NCBI RefSeq assembly: GCF_900177245.1
Contig: NZ_FXBM01000002.1
Location: forward strand, 992,001 to 1,056,000
Source: Rathayibacter oskolensis
GTDB lineage: Bacteria > Actinomycetota > Actinomycetes > Actinomycetales > Microbacteriaceae
Length of the DNA: 64,000 bases
Direction of reading: 5' to 3'
The notes beneath the pieces are model-generated. The model had not been told where the DNA came from. It was given only the letters and a program-made list of their open reading frames with translations, and did not search any database. The translations under genes and the position numbers were made by a program. This document shows, one piece after another, positions 35,983 to 48,468 of this stretch; within the stretch, counting starts at the first letter, position 1; every line of letters starts with the position of its first letter.

Positions 35983-37451
35983 ACGCCTCCCGCGTGGCGG
36001 CCGTCCGCGCGGTCCACCGCTCTCGCGACGGGGCGGGGAGCGGGAGCGCCTACTCCGGTTATCTCGCCGCGATGACGCTGCTCGTCGTCGTGCTGCCGGT
36101 GCTCCGTGCGCTCGTGCTCGCCCTCGGCGACCCGCTGGTCAGCAGCGCGCTCGCGGGGGTCGACCTCGTCGGGCTCCTCGCGATCGCGGCCGGGGCGACC
36201 CTCCCCGCGGCGGTCCTCCTCGGTCGTGCGCGCGGGCCGGCGGTCGGCGCGCCCTACCCGACGGCGGTCCTCCTCGAGACCGACGTGCGCCGCTGGCTCG
36301 TGCTCCGGCGGTCCGTGATCGTGTCGGCGACCGGAGTCGTGCTCGCCGGTGCCGTCTCGGCGGTCGCGGTCGCCGTCGCGACGGGTTCGTCACCGGTGAT
36401 CGCGGCGCTCGCCGGCGCGGCCTTCGCCGTGCTGGTCACCGTCGCCTGGCTCGCGGGGCAGTGCCTTCCGCCGTCGCGCGCCACGGCGCTCGCCGGGGTC
36501 CTCGCGCTGCCCGTGGTGGCCGTCGTCCTCCCCCCTGCGCTCGCTCCCGTCACACCGGGTGGTCTGCTCGCGGTCGCGGCGGCCCGGCCGTCGTCGGCTG
36601 CCGTCGGGGCGATGATCGCCTCCGTCGCCCTCGCCGCGCTCGCCGTCCCCGCGGCACCGCGCCTGCTCGATGCGGCCTCGGGCCCCGCTCTGCTGTCCCA
36701 GTCCCTGCGGTGGGAGTCGGCGCGGCGGAGCACGGCGACCGGTGATCTCGCGGAGTCGCTCACCGGCTACCGCGCCCTCCCTCGCCGGGGCAGGAGCCTC
36801 GCCGCTGTCCGGATCGCCCCCTTCCCGCTCGCGCTCGTGGTGCGCGACGCTGTCGGTGCGCTCCGGACGCCCGGACGCTCCGGAGCGGCCGCCCTCGCCC
36901 TCCTCGGTGCGGGAGTCGCCGTCGCGCTCGCATCCGTCGCGCCACCCTCGCTGCTCGCGATCCCCGCGACCGCCGCCGGGATCCTCGCCTACCTCGGCGC
37001 GGGAGTGTGGGCCGACGGATTCCGGCACGCCGCCGACACCGCCGGGCAGACCGCGTTCGTCGCGCCGCCTCCGTTCGAGCTGCTCCTGCTGCACGGGGTG
37101 CTGCCCGTGGTGCTGGCCGTCGTCCTCGCGGTGACGGGTGCGATCGCAGCCTCCGCCGCCCTCCCGGGAGCCGCCGCCCTGGCGCCCGCCGCGGCAGTGG
37201 CGGTCGTCGCGGTCGCCGCACGGGCGATGGACGCGACGCGGGGTGCACTGCCGCCCGCGCTCCTCTCGCCGGTGCCGCTCCCGATCGGCGACGGAGCCGG
37301 TGCGATGGTCGTGCTCTGGAACCTCGCCGGCGCACTGGTGAGCGCCGGCGCGGCGGTCGCGCTGCTCGCCTCGCCCCTCCTCCTCGCCGGCGTCCCGCTC
37401 GTGGCAGCGGCCTGCCTCCTCGTGGCCCGCGGCCGCCTGGCGCGGCCCTGA
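35979..37451 (+). CDS. ABC transporter membrane subunit (DUF6297-like)
   Basis: A 490-residue, Ala/Val/Leu-rich protein with about 12 predicted membrane segments. No catalytic motif is present. It starts on a GTG that overlaps the ATPase stop (GTGA), so the two are translated together. Actinobacterial ATPase/12-TM pairs of this shape are usually annotated as DUF6297; that assignment is from general knowledge and not certain. Cargo unknown. Confidence 0.7.
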   Translation: MNASRVAAVRAVHRSRDGAGSGSAYSGYLAAMTLLVVVLPVLRALVLALGDPLVSSALAGVDLVGLLAIAAGATLPAAVLLGRARGPAVGAPYPTAVLLETDVRRWLVLRRSVIVSATGVVLAGAVSAVAVAVATGSSPVIAALAGAAFAVLVTVAWLAGQCLPPSRATALAGVLALPVVAVVLPPALAPVTPGGLLAVAAARPSSAAVGAMIASVALAALAVPAAPRLLDAASGPALLSQSLRWESARRSTATGDLAESLTGYRALPRRGRSLAAVRIAPFPLALVVRDAVGALRTPGRSGAAALALLGAGVAVALASVAPPSLLAIPATAAGILAYLGAGVWADGFRHAADTAGQTAFVAPPPFELLLLHGVLPVVLAVVLAVTGAIAASAALPGAAALAPAAAVAVVAVAARAMDATRGALPPALLSPVPLPIGDGAGAMVVLWNLAGALVSAGAAVALLASPLLLAGVPLVAAACLLVARGRLARP

Positions 37452-37480
37452 CCGCGGGGAGCGGGTGCGAGGATGGCCCG

Positions 37481-38134
37481 GTGACCGCGCACCCCCGGCT
37501 CGACGAGCTCATCGCCACCGTCCACGTCCTCCGCGCCCCGGGCGGCTGCCCGTGGGACGCCGAGCAGACCCACGAGTCGCTCGTGCGCTACCTCATCGAG
37601 GAGTCGCACGAACTGGTCGACGCCATCGAGGCCGGCGACCGTGCCGATCTGGTCGAGGAGCTCGGCGACGTGCTCTACCAGGTGCTCTTCCACGCCGATC
37701 TCGCCGCCGACGGCCCCGAGCCGTTCACGATCGAGGACGTCGCGGCGCACATGAACGCCAAGATGGTCGGCCGGCACCCGCACGTCTTCGCGGACGCCAC
37801 GGCCGAGACCGCCGACGACGTCATCGCCGTCTGGGACGAGCTGAAGAAGGTCGAGAAGCCGCATCGCACGAGCGTGCTCGACGGCATCCCCCAGGGCATG
37901 CCCGCACTCGCCCTCGCCGACAAGGTGATCGGCAAGGCGACCGCCCTCGGCATCGTCGACGCGGGGGAGGGCCCGCTGCCGATCGACTCCGAGGAGGATC
38001 TCGGCCCGCTCCTGCTCGCGATCGTCGCCTCCGCCCGCGCGCAGGGTCTCGACGCCGAGCGCGCCCTCCGCGTCGCGACCCGCGATCTGCAGGACGAGAT
38101 CCGCGCCGTCGAGCAGGAGCGCCGCCCGGAGTAG
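37481..38134 (+). CDS. mazG: MazG family nucleoside triphosphate pyrophosphohydrolase
   Basis: This 217-residue protein begins LDELIATVHVLRAPGGCPWDAEQTHESLVRYLIEESHEL (in parts): the GGCPWDxxQTHxSL signature and EExxE/ELxD metal-binding helices (EESHELVDAI, VEELGDVLYQ). It hydrolyses non-canonical NTPs. One full MazG domain plus a shorter C-terminal one, smaller than E. coli MazG (263). GTG start with GAGGAT 6 nt before. In Actinobacteria mazG commonly precedes eno; here about 8 kb separate them. Confidence 0.94.
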   Translation: MTAHPRLDELIATVHVLRAPGGCPWDAEQTHESLVRYLIEESHELVDAIEAGDRADLVEELGDVLYQVLFHADLAADGPEPFTIEDVAAHMNAKMVGRHPHVFADATAETADDVIAVWDELKKVEKPHRTSVLDGIPQGMPALALADKVIGKATALGIVDAGEGPLPIDSEEDLGPLLLAIVASARAQGLDAERALRVATRDLQDEIRAVEQERRPE

Positions 38135-38177
38135 CCGCCCTGGAGCCTCTTCCGCGAGCCGCGGTCGCGCAGCCCGC

Positions 38178-39248
38178 TCAGGCCACCCGGCGCCCGCGCG
38201 GCAGCCGCGCCGCGGGCGTCGCGGTCCGCCGGACCGCCCCGAGCAGGAGCCCGACCGCGAGCACGAGCTGCAGCCCGAGCCCCACGAACCACGACGGCAC
38301 CGTCCGGTCGAAGACCTCGTCGACCGAGGTCGACGTGGGGTAGTTGATCGGATCCTCGCAGTCGACCTCGATCAGCAGATCGGGCGCGATCTGCGCCTGC
38401 CGCACCAGCAGCGAGATGCCGCCGAAGAGGTCGTTCGGCTGCCCGTACTCGCCGAACTCCGCAGGGACCGCGTCGGCGAGCACCACGAACGGGTTCAGCG
38501 CGAGGAGCCCCCAGTAGTAGTCGGGCCGGGCGACCTGCATCTCGTAGTCGTCCCCGCAGTAGTAGCCGTCGTCGCCCTCGCGCTCCGTCGAGTCGGAGTA
38601 CACCGTCCGCTGGGTCGACGTGGTGACCGCAGTCAGCAGCCCGAACGAGATGAGCGATCCGATGCTCAGTGCGGCGACCACGAGGTAGGTGGTGACCACC
38701 GACATCAGCGGCCGGTCGAGGATGCCGCTCAGCCCGACTCCGACCGCCGCGACCACCCCGAGCTGCACGGCGAGCACGAGCACCGACACGGAGGCGGTGA
38801 CGAGCGAGACCCCGCCCACCGCCACGGCGATCAGGAGGAACGGCACGGTGCTCACGAGGAACGCGAGCGCCACCAGCCAGGCCGAGGCGAACTTGCCCAG
38901 CACCAGCTGAGCCGTGGTCACCAGCGTGACCTGCGTCGTCGCGAGCGTGCCCGCGTCGCGATCGCCGTTGACGGCGGTCCCCGAGAGCGCGGGGGTGACG
39001 AGGCTCCCGAGCAGCAGCACGAAGTACACGAGGACCGAGAAGATCCAGCCGCCGACGACGGCGCCGCTGCCCGAGAGCACCCCGGTCGCGACGACCAGCA
39101 GACCGGTGACGGCGCCGACGAGCACGAAGAACAGCCCGAGCAGCACGAACGACGAAGTCCCCCTGACCCTCTGGGCCAGCTCCAGTTCGAGGACGATGCG
39201 CACTCCGCGCAGGAACGGCAGCGGTCGGGCCGCGGTGTCGGTGCTCAT
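38178..39248 (-). CDS. ABC-2 type transporter permease
   Basis: This 356-residue membrane protein has about seven hydrophobic segments and the ABC-2 feature GDRDAGTLATTQVT after the second segment. A soluble loop of about 80 residues near 215-300 is acidic with Cys-containing YYCGDDYE and DCEDP. Its ATG overlaps the stop of the upstream ATPase (39245-39248). Export cargo is unknown. Confidence 0.88.
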   Translation of the reverse strand: MSTDTAARPLPFLRGVRIVLELELAQRVRGTSSFVLLGLFFVLVGAVTGLLVVATGVLSGSGAVVGGWIFSVLVYFVLLLGSLVTPALSGTAVNGDRDAGTLATTQVTLVTTAQLVLGKFASAWLVALAFLVSTVPFLLIAVAVGGVSLVTASVSVLVLAVQLGVVAAVGVGLSGILDRPLMSVVTTYLVVAALSIGSLISFGLLTAVTTSTQRTVYSDSTEREGDDGYYCGDDYEMQVARPDYYWGLLALNPFVVLADAVPAEFGEYGQPNDLFGGISLLVRQAQIAPDLLIEVDCEDPINYPTSTSVDEVFDRTVPSWFVGLGLQLVLAVGLLLGAVRRTATPAARLPRGRRVA

Positions 39249-40219
39249 CGTGCGTCCCCTCCGTGCTCCGTCGCCGCGGACGGACGAGCCGAGCGGGTCA
39301 GATCCGAGAAGGTGTGCTCGAGCTCGCCGACGGCCGGGGCGAACCGGCTCACCGAGACTCCGGAGGCGACCAGCCGGCCGAGCAGGTGCGCCGCGGCCGC
39401 GTCGTCGGCCACCGGCACGAGCACGGCGTCGCGGTCGACGCGGACGCGCACTCCCGTCAGCTCCTCGACCGCGGCCGCCAGGGCGGCGCCGCGCGGCGCC
39501 ACCGCATCGATCCGCCAGGCGCGCAGCGACCGGGCCGCCTTCGCGACCGCCTCGTTCGACGCCGTCGCACCGGCGTCGAGGTACACCGCCGCGGTCGCCA
39601 TCTCGTCGAGCTCCGCGAGCACGTGGCTCGACACCAGCACGGTCCGCCCCTCGTCGGCGAGGCGGAGCACGAGGTCGCGCAGCGCGATCCGCGCTCCCGG
39701 GTCCAGGCCCGAGGCTGGCTCGTCGAGCACGAGCACCGACGGGTCGTGCACCAGCGCCCGGGCGAGGCTCAACCGCTGCTTCTGCCCGCGGGACAGCACG
39801 CGGGTCGGGCGGTCGGCGAACTCGACGAGGTCGACGTCGACGAGCAGCTGCCCCGCCCGCGACTGCGCGGCCTCGCGCGTCATCCCGTAGAGCATCCCGG
39901 TGGTGCGGAGGGTCGCCAGCGAGGTGAGGCTCGCCCACGACCCCAGGACGTCCGGCATCCAGCCCAGTGCGGCCCTGACGGCCGCCGGATCGTCGACCGG
40001 ATCGTGACCGGCCACCCGCAGGACACCGGCGTCGGGGCGCAGCAGCGTCGCGAGCAGGAGCATCAGCGTCGTCTTCCCGGCCCCGTTCGGGCCGATCAGG
40101 GCCGTCACCTCGCCGGGACGCGCCTCGAAGCTCGCGTCCCGCACCGCGTGAACGGAGCCGAACGCGCGCGAGACCCCCTCTGCGACGATGCCCTCGCCGC
40201 TCTGCCGCCGGATGTCCAT
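39245..40219 (-). CDS. ABC transporter ATP-binding protein (exporter type)
   Basis: A 324-residue ATPase: GPNGAGKTT near 40, LSRGQKQRLSLARAL, VLVLDEPASGLDP, and the switch SSHVL. The C-terminal 90 residues form an extra alpha/beta domain as in CcmA/NatA-type ATPases. ATG 40219 follows GGGGGACCG; an in-frame GTG at 40231 is an alternative. Pairs with the ABC-2 permease by 4-nt overlap. Confidence 0.9.
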   Translation of the reverse strand: MDIRRQSGEGIVAEGVSRAFGSVHAVRDASFEARPGEVTALIGPNGAGKTTLMLLLATLLRPDAGVLRVAGHDPVDDPAAVRAALGWMPDVLGSWASLTSLATLRTTGMLYGMTREAAQSRAGQLLVDVDLVEFADRPTRVLSRGQKQRLSLARALVHDPSVLVLDEPASGLDPGARIALRDLVLRLADEGRTVLVSSHVLAELDEMATAAVYLDAGATASNEAVAKAARSLRAWRIDAVAPRGAALAAAVEELTGVRVRVDRDAVLVPVADDAAAAHLLGRLVASGVSVSRFAPAVGELEHTFSDLTRSARPSAATEHGGDAR

Positions 40220-40340
40220 CGGTCCCCCCACTTGATCGTCGAGCCTCCCGCTCGCGCTTCCCCCGGTCGCGCGAGCGCGGCGAGCCTAGCCGACGCCTCC
40301 GACGCCGGGGCGTCGCACGACGGTCTGGGAGAATCGAGGC

Positions 40341-41633
40341 ATGGCCTCACCGATCACCCCGCCCCGCGGCATGCGCGACTTCCTCCCCGCCGACAAGGCG
40401 AAGCGCGAGCACGCGCTGGGAGTCATCCGCCGCGTCTACGCCGCGCACGGCTTCGACGAGATCGAGACCCCGGTGGTCGAGGACTTCGACCGGCTGCACT
40501 CCGGCCTCGGCGGCGACAACGAGAAGCTGGCGTTCAGCGTGCTGCGCCGCGGACTCTCGCACGAGGATCTCGCCTCGGCCGCCGCCTCCGACGACGCCGC
40601 GCAGCTCGCCGACCTCGGCCTGCGCTTCGACCTCACCGTGCCGCTCGCGCGCTTCTACGCGACGCACCGCTCCGAGCTGCCGACCGTGTTCCGCTCCGTG
40701 CAGATCGCTCCGGTCTGGCGTGCCGAGCGGCCGCAGAAGGGCCGCTACCGCCAGTTCGTGCAGTGCGACATCGACATCATCGGCGAGCCGGGGCAGCTGG
40801 CCGAGGTCGAGCTGATCACGGCGACGGCGGCGGCGCTCGACACGCTGGGCCTGCGCGACTGCACGATCCGCATCAACGACCGCCGCATCCTCACCGGGAT
40901 CCTCGAGTACTGCGGGTTCGCACCGGAGCGCTTCGGGCCGGCGCTGATCTCGATCGACAAGCTCGACAAGATCGGCGCCAGCGGCGTCGTCGGGGAGCTC
41001 GAGGCCGACGGCGCCGACGCGGCAGCCGTCCTCGGCGGCTACCTCGCCCGCATCGAGAGCGCCGTCGCCGCCGGGGGAGTGGAGCTCGACGAGTCGGCGA
41101 TCCTCGGCATCCTGCCCGAGGGCATCGACCAGGAGGCGGTGCTCGCGCTCGAGACGCTCGCCCGCTCCCTGCGCTCCCTGCCGGCCGGGGTGAGCCTGCG
41201 GTTCGACCCCACTCTCGTGCGCGGCATGGGCTACTACACGGGGACGATCTTCGAGATCGCCCACCCCTCGTCCGGCTCCTCCGTCGGCGGCGGCGGGCGC
41301 TACGACGGGATGATCGGGCGCTTCCTCGGCCAGGACGTCCCGGCCTGCGGGTTCTCCATCGGGTTCGAGCGCATCGTCGAGCTGATCGACGTGCCCGCCG
41401 ACGAGCGCCCCGACGCGGTCGTGCTGGTGCACGAGCGCGACGCGGCTCCCGAGCTGCTGCTCGCCCTGAAGCAGGAGCTGATCGCAGCAGGCTCGCGGGT
41501 GCGGCTCGAGCGCCGCTCGAAGAACCTCACTCCGCTGCTCGATCGCGCCGCCGCCGCCGGGTTCACGCGGTTCGCGGTGGTTCCCCGCGACGCCGACCGG
41601 GTCGATGGGCTCATGTTCAAGCCGCTCGGCTGA
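40341..41633 (+). CDS. hisS: Histidine--tRNA ligase
   Basis: This 430-residue class II synthetase has PRGMRDFLPAD, motif 2 region RYRQFVQCDIDIIG, histidine-A loops GMGYYTGTIFEI and SVGGGGRYDGM, and the C-terminal anticodon domain. GAGAAT lies 6 nt before the ATG. Length fits family. It is divergent from the ABC exporter pair. Confidence 0.97.
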   Translation: MASPITPPRGMRDFLPADKAKREHALGVIRRVYAAHGFDEIETPVVEDFDRLHSGLGGDNEKLAFSVLRRGLSHEDLASAAASDDAAQLADLGLRFDLTVPLARFYATHRSELPTVFRSVQIAPVWRAERPQKGRYRQFVQCDIDIIGEPGQLAEVELITATAAALDTLGLRDCTIRINDRRILTGILEYCGFAPERFGPALISIDKLDKIGASGVVGELEADGADAAAVLGGYLARIESAVAAGGVELDESAILGILPEGIDQEAVLALETLARSLRSLPAGVSLRFDPTLVRGMGYYTGTIFEIAHPSSGSSVGGGGRYDGMIGRFLGQDVPACGFSIGFERIVELIDVPADERPDAVVLVHERDAAPELLLALKQELIAAGSRVRLERRSKNLTPLLDRAAAAGFTRFAVVPRDADRVDGLMFKPLG

Positions 41634-41857
41634 CCGCCGACCCCGTGCCGGCGGGCTGAGAGTCGTCTCACCCGATCCGCCGGGGCGGCGCGGTCGGGCG
41701 GTCGGGATCCTGGCGGATCCGTGAGAGCCTTAATCCCCGCGAAATCTGCGGACACACCCGAGAAATCTCCCGAGGATAGCGTCGAGGCACCCGATCGGCG
41801 CGACTTGGCGCGCCTGAACGGGCACCCCGTCGCGACCCGCGCACTCCAGCCCCCGCA

Positions 41858-41889
41858 TCACAGCAGCAGCTCAGCGTCACAGCAGCAGC
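41858..41889 (+). repeat. 13-bp direct repeat before the uptake operon
   Basis: TCACAGCAGCAGC is present twice (41858-41870 and 41877-41889), spaced by TCAGCG. TCAGCG and the later CGCTGA are complementary, so the second copy can sit in a small hairpin just before the ribosome site. The rest of the 283-nt gap has no recognised riboswitch. Confidence 0.75.
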
Positions 41890-41916
41890 GCTGACGCACC
41901 GACCCGAGGAGTCCTC

Positions 41917-43017
41917 TTGACCCTGTCGCCCTTCCGCACCGCGCCGAACTTCGACCGCCGCAGCCTGTTCCGCATGGCCGGAGTCGCAGGCCTCGCCATC
42001 GGCGGTGTCACCGTCCTCGCCTCCTGCGCCTCCGACGACTCGTCCGCGTCGGCCGGCGGATCCGCCGAGGGCGCCGACCTCGGCACCCTGAAGGTCCAGC
42101 TGTCCTGGATCAAGAACGAGGAGTTCTCGGGCGAGTTCTTCGCCGACTCCGAGGGCTACTACACCGACGCGGGCTTCTCGTCGGTCACGCTCACCGCCGG
42201 ACCCTCGACCGGCACCGCCGAGCTGCTCTCCGGCTCGGCCGACGTCGCCCTCAGCGACGCGGTCTCGGTCGGCACCGTCGTCGCCCAGCAGGAGGCGCCG
42301 CTCAAGATCATCGGCGCGACCTACCAGAAGAACCCCTTCACGGTCCTCTCGATCGCGACCGCCGGCAACATCGCCACTCCCGCCGACCTCGCGGGCAAGA
42401 AGATCGGCGTGCAGGCCTCGAACACGTCGCTCTTCCAGGCCCTCCTGGCGGCGAACGACCTCTCCGAGTCCGACCTGACCGTCGTCCCCGTCGAGTACGA
42501 CCCCTCCGTCCTCATCAACGGCACGGTCGACGGCTTCATCGCCTACCTGACGAATGAGGCGATCACCGTCGCGAACGAGGGCTACGAGGTCGTCAACCTG
42601 CCCTTCGCCGACAACGGCCTCCCCTTCGTGGCCGAGACCTTCACCGTCACCGACCAGTCGATCGCCGAGAAGCGCGACGCGCTCAAGGCGTTCCTCGTCG
42701 CCGAGATCAAGGGCTGGTCCGACGCCGTCAAGGACCCGGAGGCGGGCGCCATGCTCGCCATCGAGACCTACGGCGCCGACCTCGGCCTCGACGAGGCGGC
42801 CTCGAAGCAGGGCGCGACGATCCAGGCCGAGGAGCTCGTCGTCTCGGACGAGACCGCCTCCAACGGCCTCTTCACCATCTCGGACGAGCTCCAGTCCGAG
42901 ACGATCGCCTCGCTCGCGGGCGCCGGCATCGACATCGAGGCCTCCGACCTGTTCGACATGAGCCTCCTCGCGGAGGTCTACGAGGAGAACCCCGATCTCG
43001 TCGACTACACGGCCTGA
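41917..43017 (+). CDS. ABC substrate-binding lipoprotein, NMT1/THI5-like (ThiY/RibY type)
   Basis: This 366-residue protein has [10 protein letters not shown] (twin Arg), a hydrophobic core and lipobox LASC (Cys about 37). The mature start has [30 protein letters not shown] (in parts), the pattern of binding proteins for thiamine-pyrimidine or flavin-type precursors. The TTG start has GAGGAG 6 nt upstream. It heads a four-gene uptake operon. The ligand is not certain; no TPP or FMN riboswitch was found. Confidence 0.88.
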   Translation: MTLSPFRTAPNFDRRSLFRMAGVAGLAIGGVTVLASCASDDSSASAGGSAEGADLGTLKVQLSWIKNEEFSGEFFADSEGYYTDAGFSSVTLTAGPSTGTAELLSGSADVALSDAVSVGTVVAQQEAPLKIIGATYQKNPFTVLSIATAGNIATPADLAGKKIGVQASNTSLFQALLAANDLSESDLTVVPVEYDPSVLINGTVDGFIAYLTNEAITVANEGYEVVNLPFADNGLPFVAETFTVTDQSIAEKRDALKAFLVAEIKGWSDAVKDPEAGAMLAIETYGADLGLDEAASKQGATIQAEELVVSDETASNGLFTISDELQSETIASLAGAGIDIEASDLFDMSLLAEVYEENPDLVDYTA

Positions 43018-43051
43018 TCCGCACGATCCACCTCCACGAAGGGCACCACTC

Positions 43052-43879
<828 letters not shown>

Positions 43880-43887
43880 GCGTCGTC

Positions 43888-44721
43888 GTGGCCCTCGCAA
43901 CCACCGCCAAGTCCACCGAGCGGCGCGCCTTCTCGATGCCGCCCTGGGCGTCGGGTCTGCTCGGCGTCGTCGGCATCGTCGTCGTCTGGTGGGTCATCGC
44001 ACTCGTCACCGCGCCGTCGGCCGGCACGACCTACGCCGCCGTGCCCACGCCCGTCCAGGTCGTGCAGGTCGCGATCGACGACGGCTTCGGCTTCTACTGG
44101 CGCAACTTCTCCGTCACGATCGGCGAGGCCGCGGTCGGCTACTTCTGGGGCAACCTCATCGCCCTGGTGCTGTCGGCCCTCGTGCTCGTCGTGCCGTGGC
44201 TCGAGGGAGTCGTCTCGCAGCTCGCCGTCGTCACCTACTGCGTGCCGATCGTCGCCATCGGCACCCTCGTCCTCCTCATCCTCGGGGGCGCGGACGCGCC
44301 GGGGCAGCCGAGCGCGACGGCCGTGTTCCTCGCGGGTCTCTCGGTGTTCTTCACCACCGTCGTCGGCAGCCTCCTCGGTCTGAAGGCCGCCGACAAGGCG
44401 TCCCTCGACGTCGTCACGGTCTACGGAGGCACGCGCCTCACCCAGCTGCGCAAGGTGCGCCTCATCGCCGCCCTGCCGAACATCCTGTCGGCGCTGCAGA
44501 TCGCGGTCCCCGCCGCGTTCCTCGGCGCGATCCTGGGGGAGTACTTCGGCAAGATCGAGACGGGCGTCGGCCCGATCCTCGTGGCGGCCCAGGTGTCGCT
44601 GAACTCGCCGCGGGTCTGGGCGCTGTTCCTGCTCTGCGCGGGCGTCGCGCTGCTCGGCTACGGGATCGTCGGACTCATCGGGCGCTTCGTCGCCCCCTGG
44701 TCCTCTGGCAAGGGAGCCTGA
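43888..44721 (+). CDS. ABC transporter permease (BPD type), subunit 1
   Basis: This 277-residue permease has about six membrane segments. The coupling loop DKASLDVVTVYGGTRLTQLRKVRLIAALP (in parts, about 170-198) is of the SsuC/ThiX type. GTG start 8 nt after the ATPase stop. The two permeases are similar in the coupling loop (DVVTVYGGT versus DVVSVYGGS), so they are paralogues that probably form a heterodimer. Confidence 0.92.
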   Translation: MALATTAKSTERRAFSMPPWASGLLGVVGIVVVWWVIALVTAPSAGTTYAAVPTPVQVVQVAIDDGFGFYWRNFSVTIGEAAVGYFWGNLIALVLSALVLVVPWLEGVVSQLAVVTYCVPIVAIGTLVLLILGGADAPGQPSATAVFLAGLSVFFTTVVGSLLGLKAADKASLDVVTVYGGTRLTQLRKVRLIAALPNILSALQIAVPAAFLGAILGEYFGKIETGVGPILVAAQVSLNSPRVWALFLLCAGVALLGYGIVGLIGRFVAPWSSGKGA

Positions 44722-44723
44722 CC

Positions 44724-45608
44724 ATGACCACCACCAGCGACCGCACCGTCCAGTCGACCGAGACCTCGATCCTCGCGGTCGACGAGCTCCGCCGTCAGCT
44801 GCGCAACGCCGCCCTCGGGGCGACGCTGAAGAGCCTGCGCAAGAGCGCGCTCATCGCCCTGTCGACCGTCGTGATCGTGCTCGCCATCTGGATCGGGATC
44901 ATCGTCTTCAGCGGCGTCTCGCCCTATGTGATCAAGGGGCCGTGGGACGTCTGGAACCACCTCGTGACCGACGAGGAGGCGGCGGCGCACCGCGCCGATC
45001 TCGGCGGCCTCTTCGCGGTGACGATGTGGGACTCCTTCATCGGCTTCGCCGCGGGTCTCGCGGCGGCGATCGTCGTCGCGATCCTGTTCCGTCTCTCGAA
45101 GGGGATCGAGCACGCGCTGATGCCCTTCGCGCTCCTGCTGCGCTCCGTCCCGCTCATCGCGATGGCGCCGCTGATCATCCTCGTCTTCGGGCAGGGCACC
45201 ATCGCCTCGGTGGCCGTCGTCGGAGGCATCGTCGTGCTGTTCCCGGCGCTCGTGACGATCGCGTTCGGCCTGAGCAACGCCTCCCCACAGATGCTCGACG
45301 TCGTGTCGGTCTACGGAGGCTCGACCTTCACCGCCATCCGCAAGGTCGCGATCCCCGGAGCCCTGCCCTCGCTCTTCGCGGCGGTGCGCATCTCGGTCCC
45401 CGGAGCGATCACCGGTGCGCTGCTCGCGGAGTGGCTCTCGACCGGCAACGGCATCGGCGGAACGATCTCGGCCTGGTCGGCGCAGGCGCGGTTCGACGAC
45501 GTCTGGTCGGCGGTCGTCCTGGTGACCGGCGTCTCGCTCGTCCTCTACATGGTGGTGCAGGTCATCGAGACCTTCGTGCTCTCGCGCATGTCGCTCTCCC
45601 TGTCCTGA
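44724..45608 (+). CDS. ABC transporter permease (BPD type), subunit 2
   Basis: This 294-residue partner permease has a 40-residue cytoplasmic start, about six membrane segments and a coupling loop MLDVVSVYGGSTFTAIRKVAIP (in parts). ATG lies 2 nt after the stop of subunit 1. It ends the operon; apt follows on the opposite strand. Confidence 0.92.
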   Translation: MTTTSDRTVQSTETSILAVDELRRQLRNAALGATLKSLRKSALIALSTVVIVLAIWIGIIVFSGVSPYVIKGPWDVWNHLVTDEEAAAHRADLGGLFAVTMWDSFIGFAAGLAAAIVVAILFRLSKGIEHALMPFALLLRSVPLIAMAPLIILVFGQGTIASVAVVGGIVVLFPALVTIAFGLSNASPQMLDVVSVYGGSTFTAIRKVAIPGALPSLFAAVRISVPGAITGALLAEWLSTGNGIGGTISAWSAQARFDDVWSAVVLVTGVSLVLYMVVQVIETFVLSRMSLSLS

Positions 45609-45651
45609 CGACCTGCCCTCTTCGGGGACGTCACGGAGCCGGGCGGAGGCG

Positions 45652-47603
<1,952 letters not shown>

Positions 47604-47620
47604 TCTCTCCCCGCCGGACC

Positions 47621-47658
47621 GGCCCCGGAGCCCGCACCCAGGTGCCGGCACCGGGGCC
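47621..47658 (+). terminator. Possible hairpin after eno
   Basis: GGCCCCGG (47621-47628) pairs with CCGGGGCC (47651-47658); the loop contains the palindrome GGTGCCGGCACC, which could compete. Weak terminator call. Confidence 0.4.
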
Positions 47659-47714
47659 GCTCCCGTTCCCGCCGGCGTCCGGCACCGCTGTTCCGCTCGA
47701 GGAGGCATCAGCCC

Positions 47715-48398
47715 ATGGCCCGTCCGCCCCGTCGTCCCGCCGCTCCGGCGAACGCTCCGCGCCGGCCCTCGGAGCCGGGGAAGGCGTCGCCGTCGAAGGC
47801 CTCACCCTCGAAGGCCTCGGCCTCCACGTCCTCCTCCGCGAAGCCCTCGCCGGCGTCCGGCACCGCGCGGCCTCAGGCGACGCCGCCGCGCCGACCCGCG
47901 CCCGGTGGATCGCGGCCCGCGCGCCCGAAGCAGCCGCCCGCCGCGCCGTCCTCCGCGTGGATCGCGGGAGTGCGCGGCTCGGGCTTCACCCTCCTCGTGA
48001 TGGGCATCATGATCCTGGCGGTCGTCGTCCTCGCGCCGAGCATCAAGAACTTCGTCGAGCAGCGCGCCGAGATCTCGGAGCTGCAGCGCTCGGTCGACGA
48101 GGCGAAGACGCAGTCGCAGGACCTCGACGAGGAGCGCACGCGCTGGTCCGACCCGGCGTACATCCGGGCTCAGGCGCGCGAGCGGCTGTACTTCGTGATG
48201 CCGGGCGAGGTCAGCTACCTCGTCCTCGACGACATCGCCGTCGCCCAGCAGGCCGAGCAGCCCGCGAGCGACTCGGTGCAGGAGACGGCGTCGGACTGGG
48301 CGGGCTCGCTGCTCGCCTCCCTCGCCGTCGCCGGCCTCGGCGACCCGAGCACCGACGAGCTCGCGCCGGACGCTGTGGAGTCCGTCCCCGCCCCCTGA
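47715..48398 (+). CDS. Septum formation initiator family protein (FtsB/DivIC-like)
   Basis: A 227-residue single-pass membrane protein. Residues 1-80 are a Pro/Ala/Ser/Lys-rich cytoplasmic tail with two copies of ASPSK. One membrane segment follows (FTLLVMGIMILAVVVLA), then a coiled coil (IKNFVEQRAEISELQRSVDEAK) and the ARERLYFVMPGEVSYLV motif typical of the family. Role in division-site assembly is inferred. GAGGAGG precedes the ATG. Conserved position after eno. Confidence 0.9.
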   Translation: MARPPRRPAAPANAPRRPSEPGKASPSKASPSKASASTSSSAKPSPASGTARPQATPPRRPAPGGSRPARPKQPPAAPSSAWIAGVRGSGFTLLVMGIMILAVVVLAPSIKNFVEQRAEISELQRSVDEAKTQSQDLDEERTRWSDPAYIRAQARERLYFVMPGEVSYLVLDDIAVAQQAEQPASDSVQETASDWAGSLLASLAVAGLGDPSTDELAPDAVESVPAP

Positions 48399-48468
48399 GG
48401 CCGGTCGGGCCAGGATCGCCCGTACACTGGGTCGTTCCGCCCGGTCCGCACGTCCCCTGGAGCTCCCC

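Noticed and set aside
28395-36017. Very long open frame on the minus strand (over 2500 codons), antisense to pth, mfd and others
   Set aside because: It runs opposite to well-conserved genes, is low-complexity (Arg/Gly/Asp/Val-rich) and has no domain. Such frames are a by-product of GC-rich third positions.
41634-41916. TPP riboswitch suspected because of CTGAGA before the ThiY-like gene
   Set aside because: The downstream consensus (GAACCTGATC and GCGTAGGGA-type parts) is missing, and the pyrimidine-sensor helix cannot be formed.
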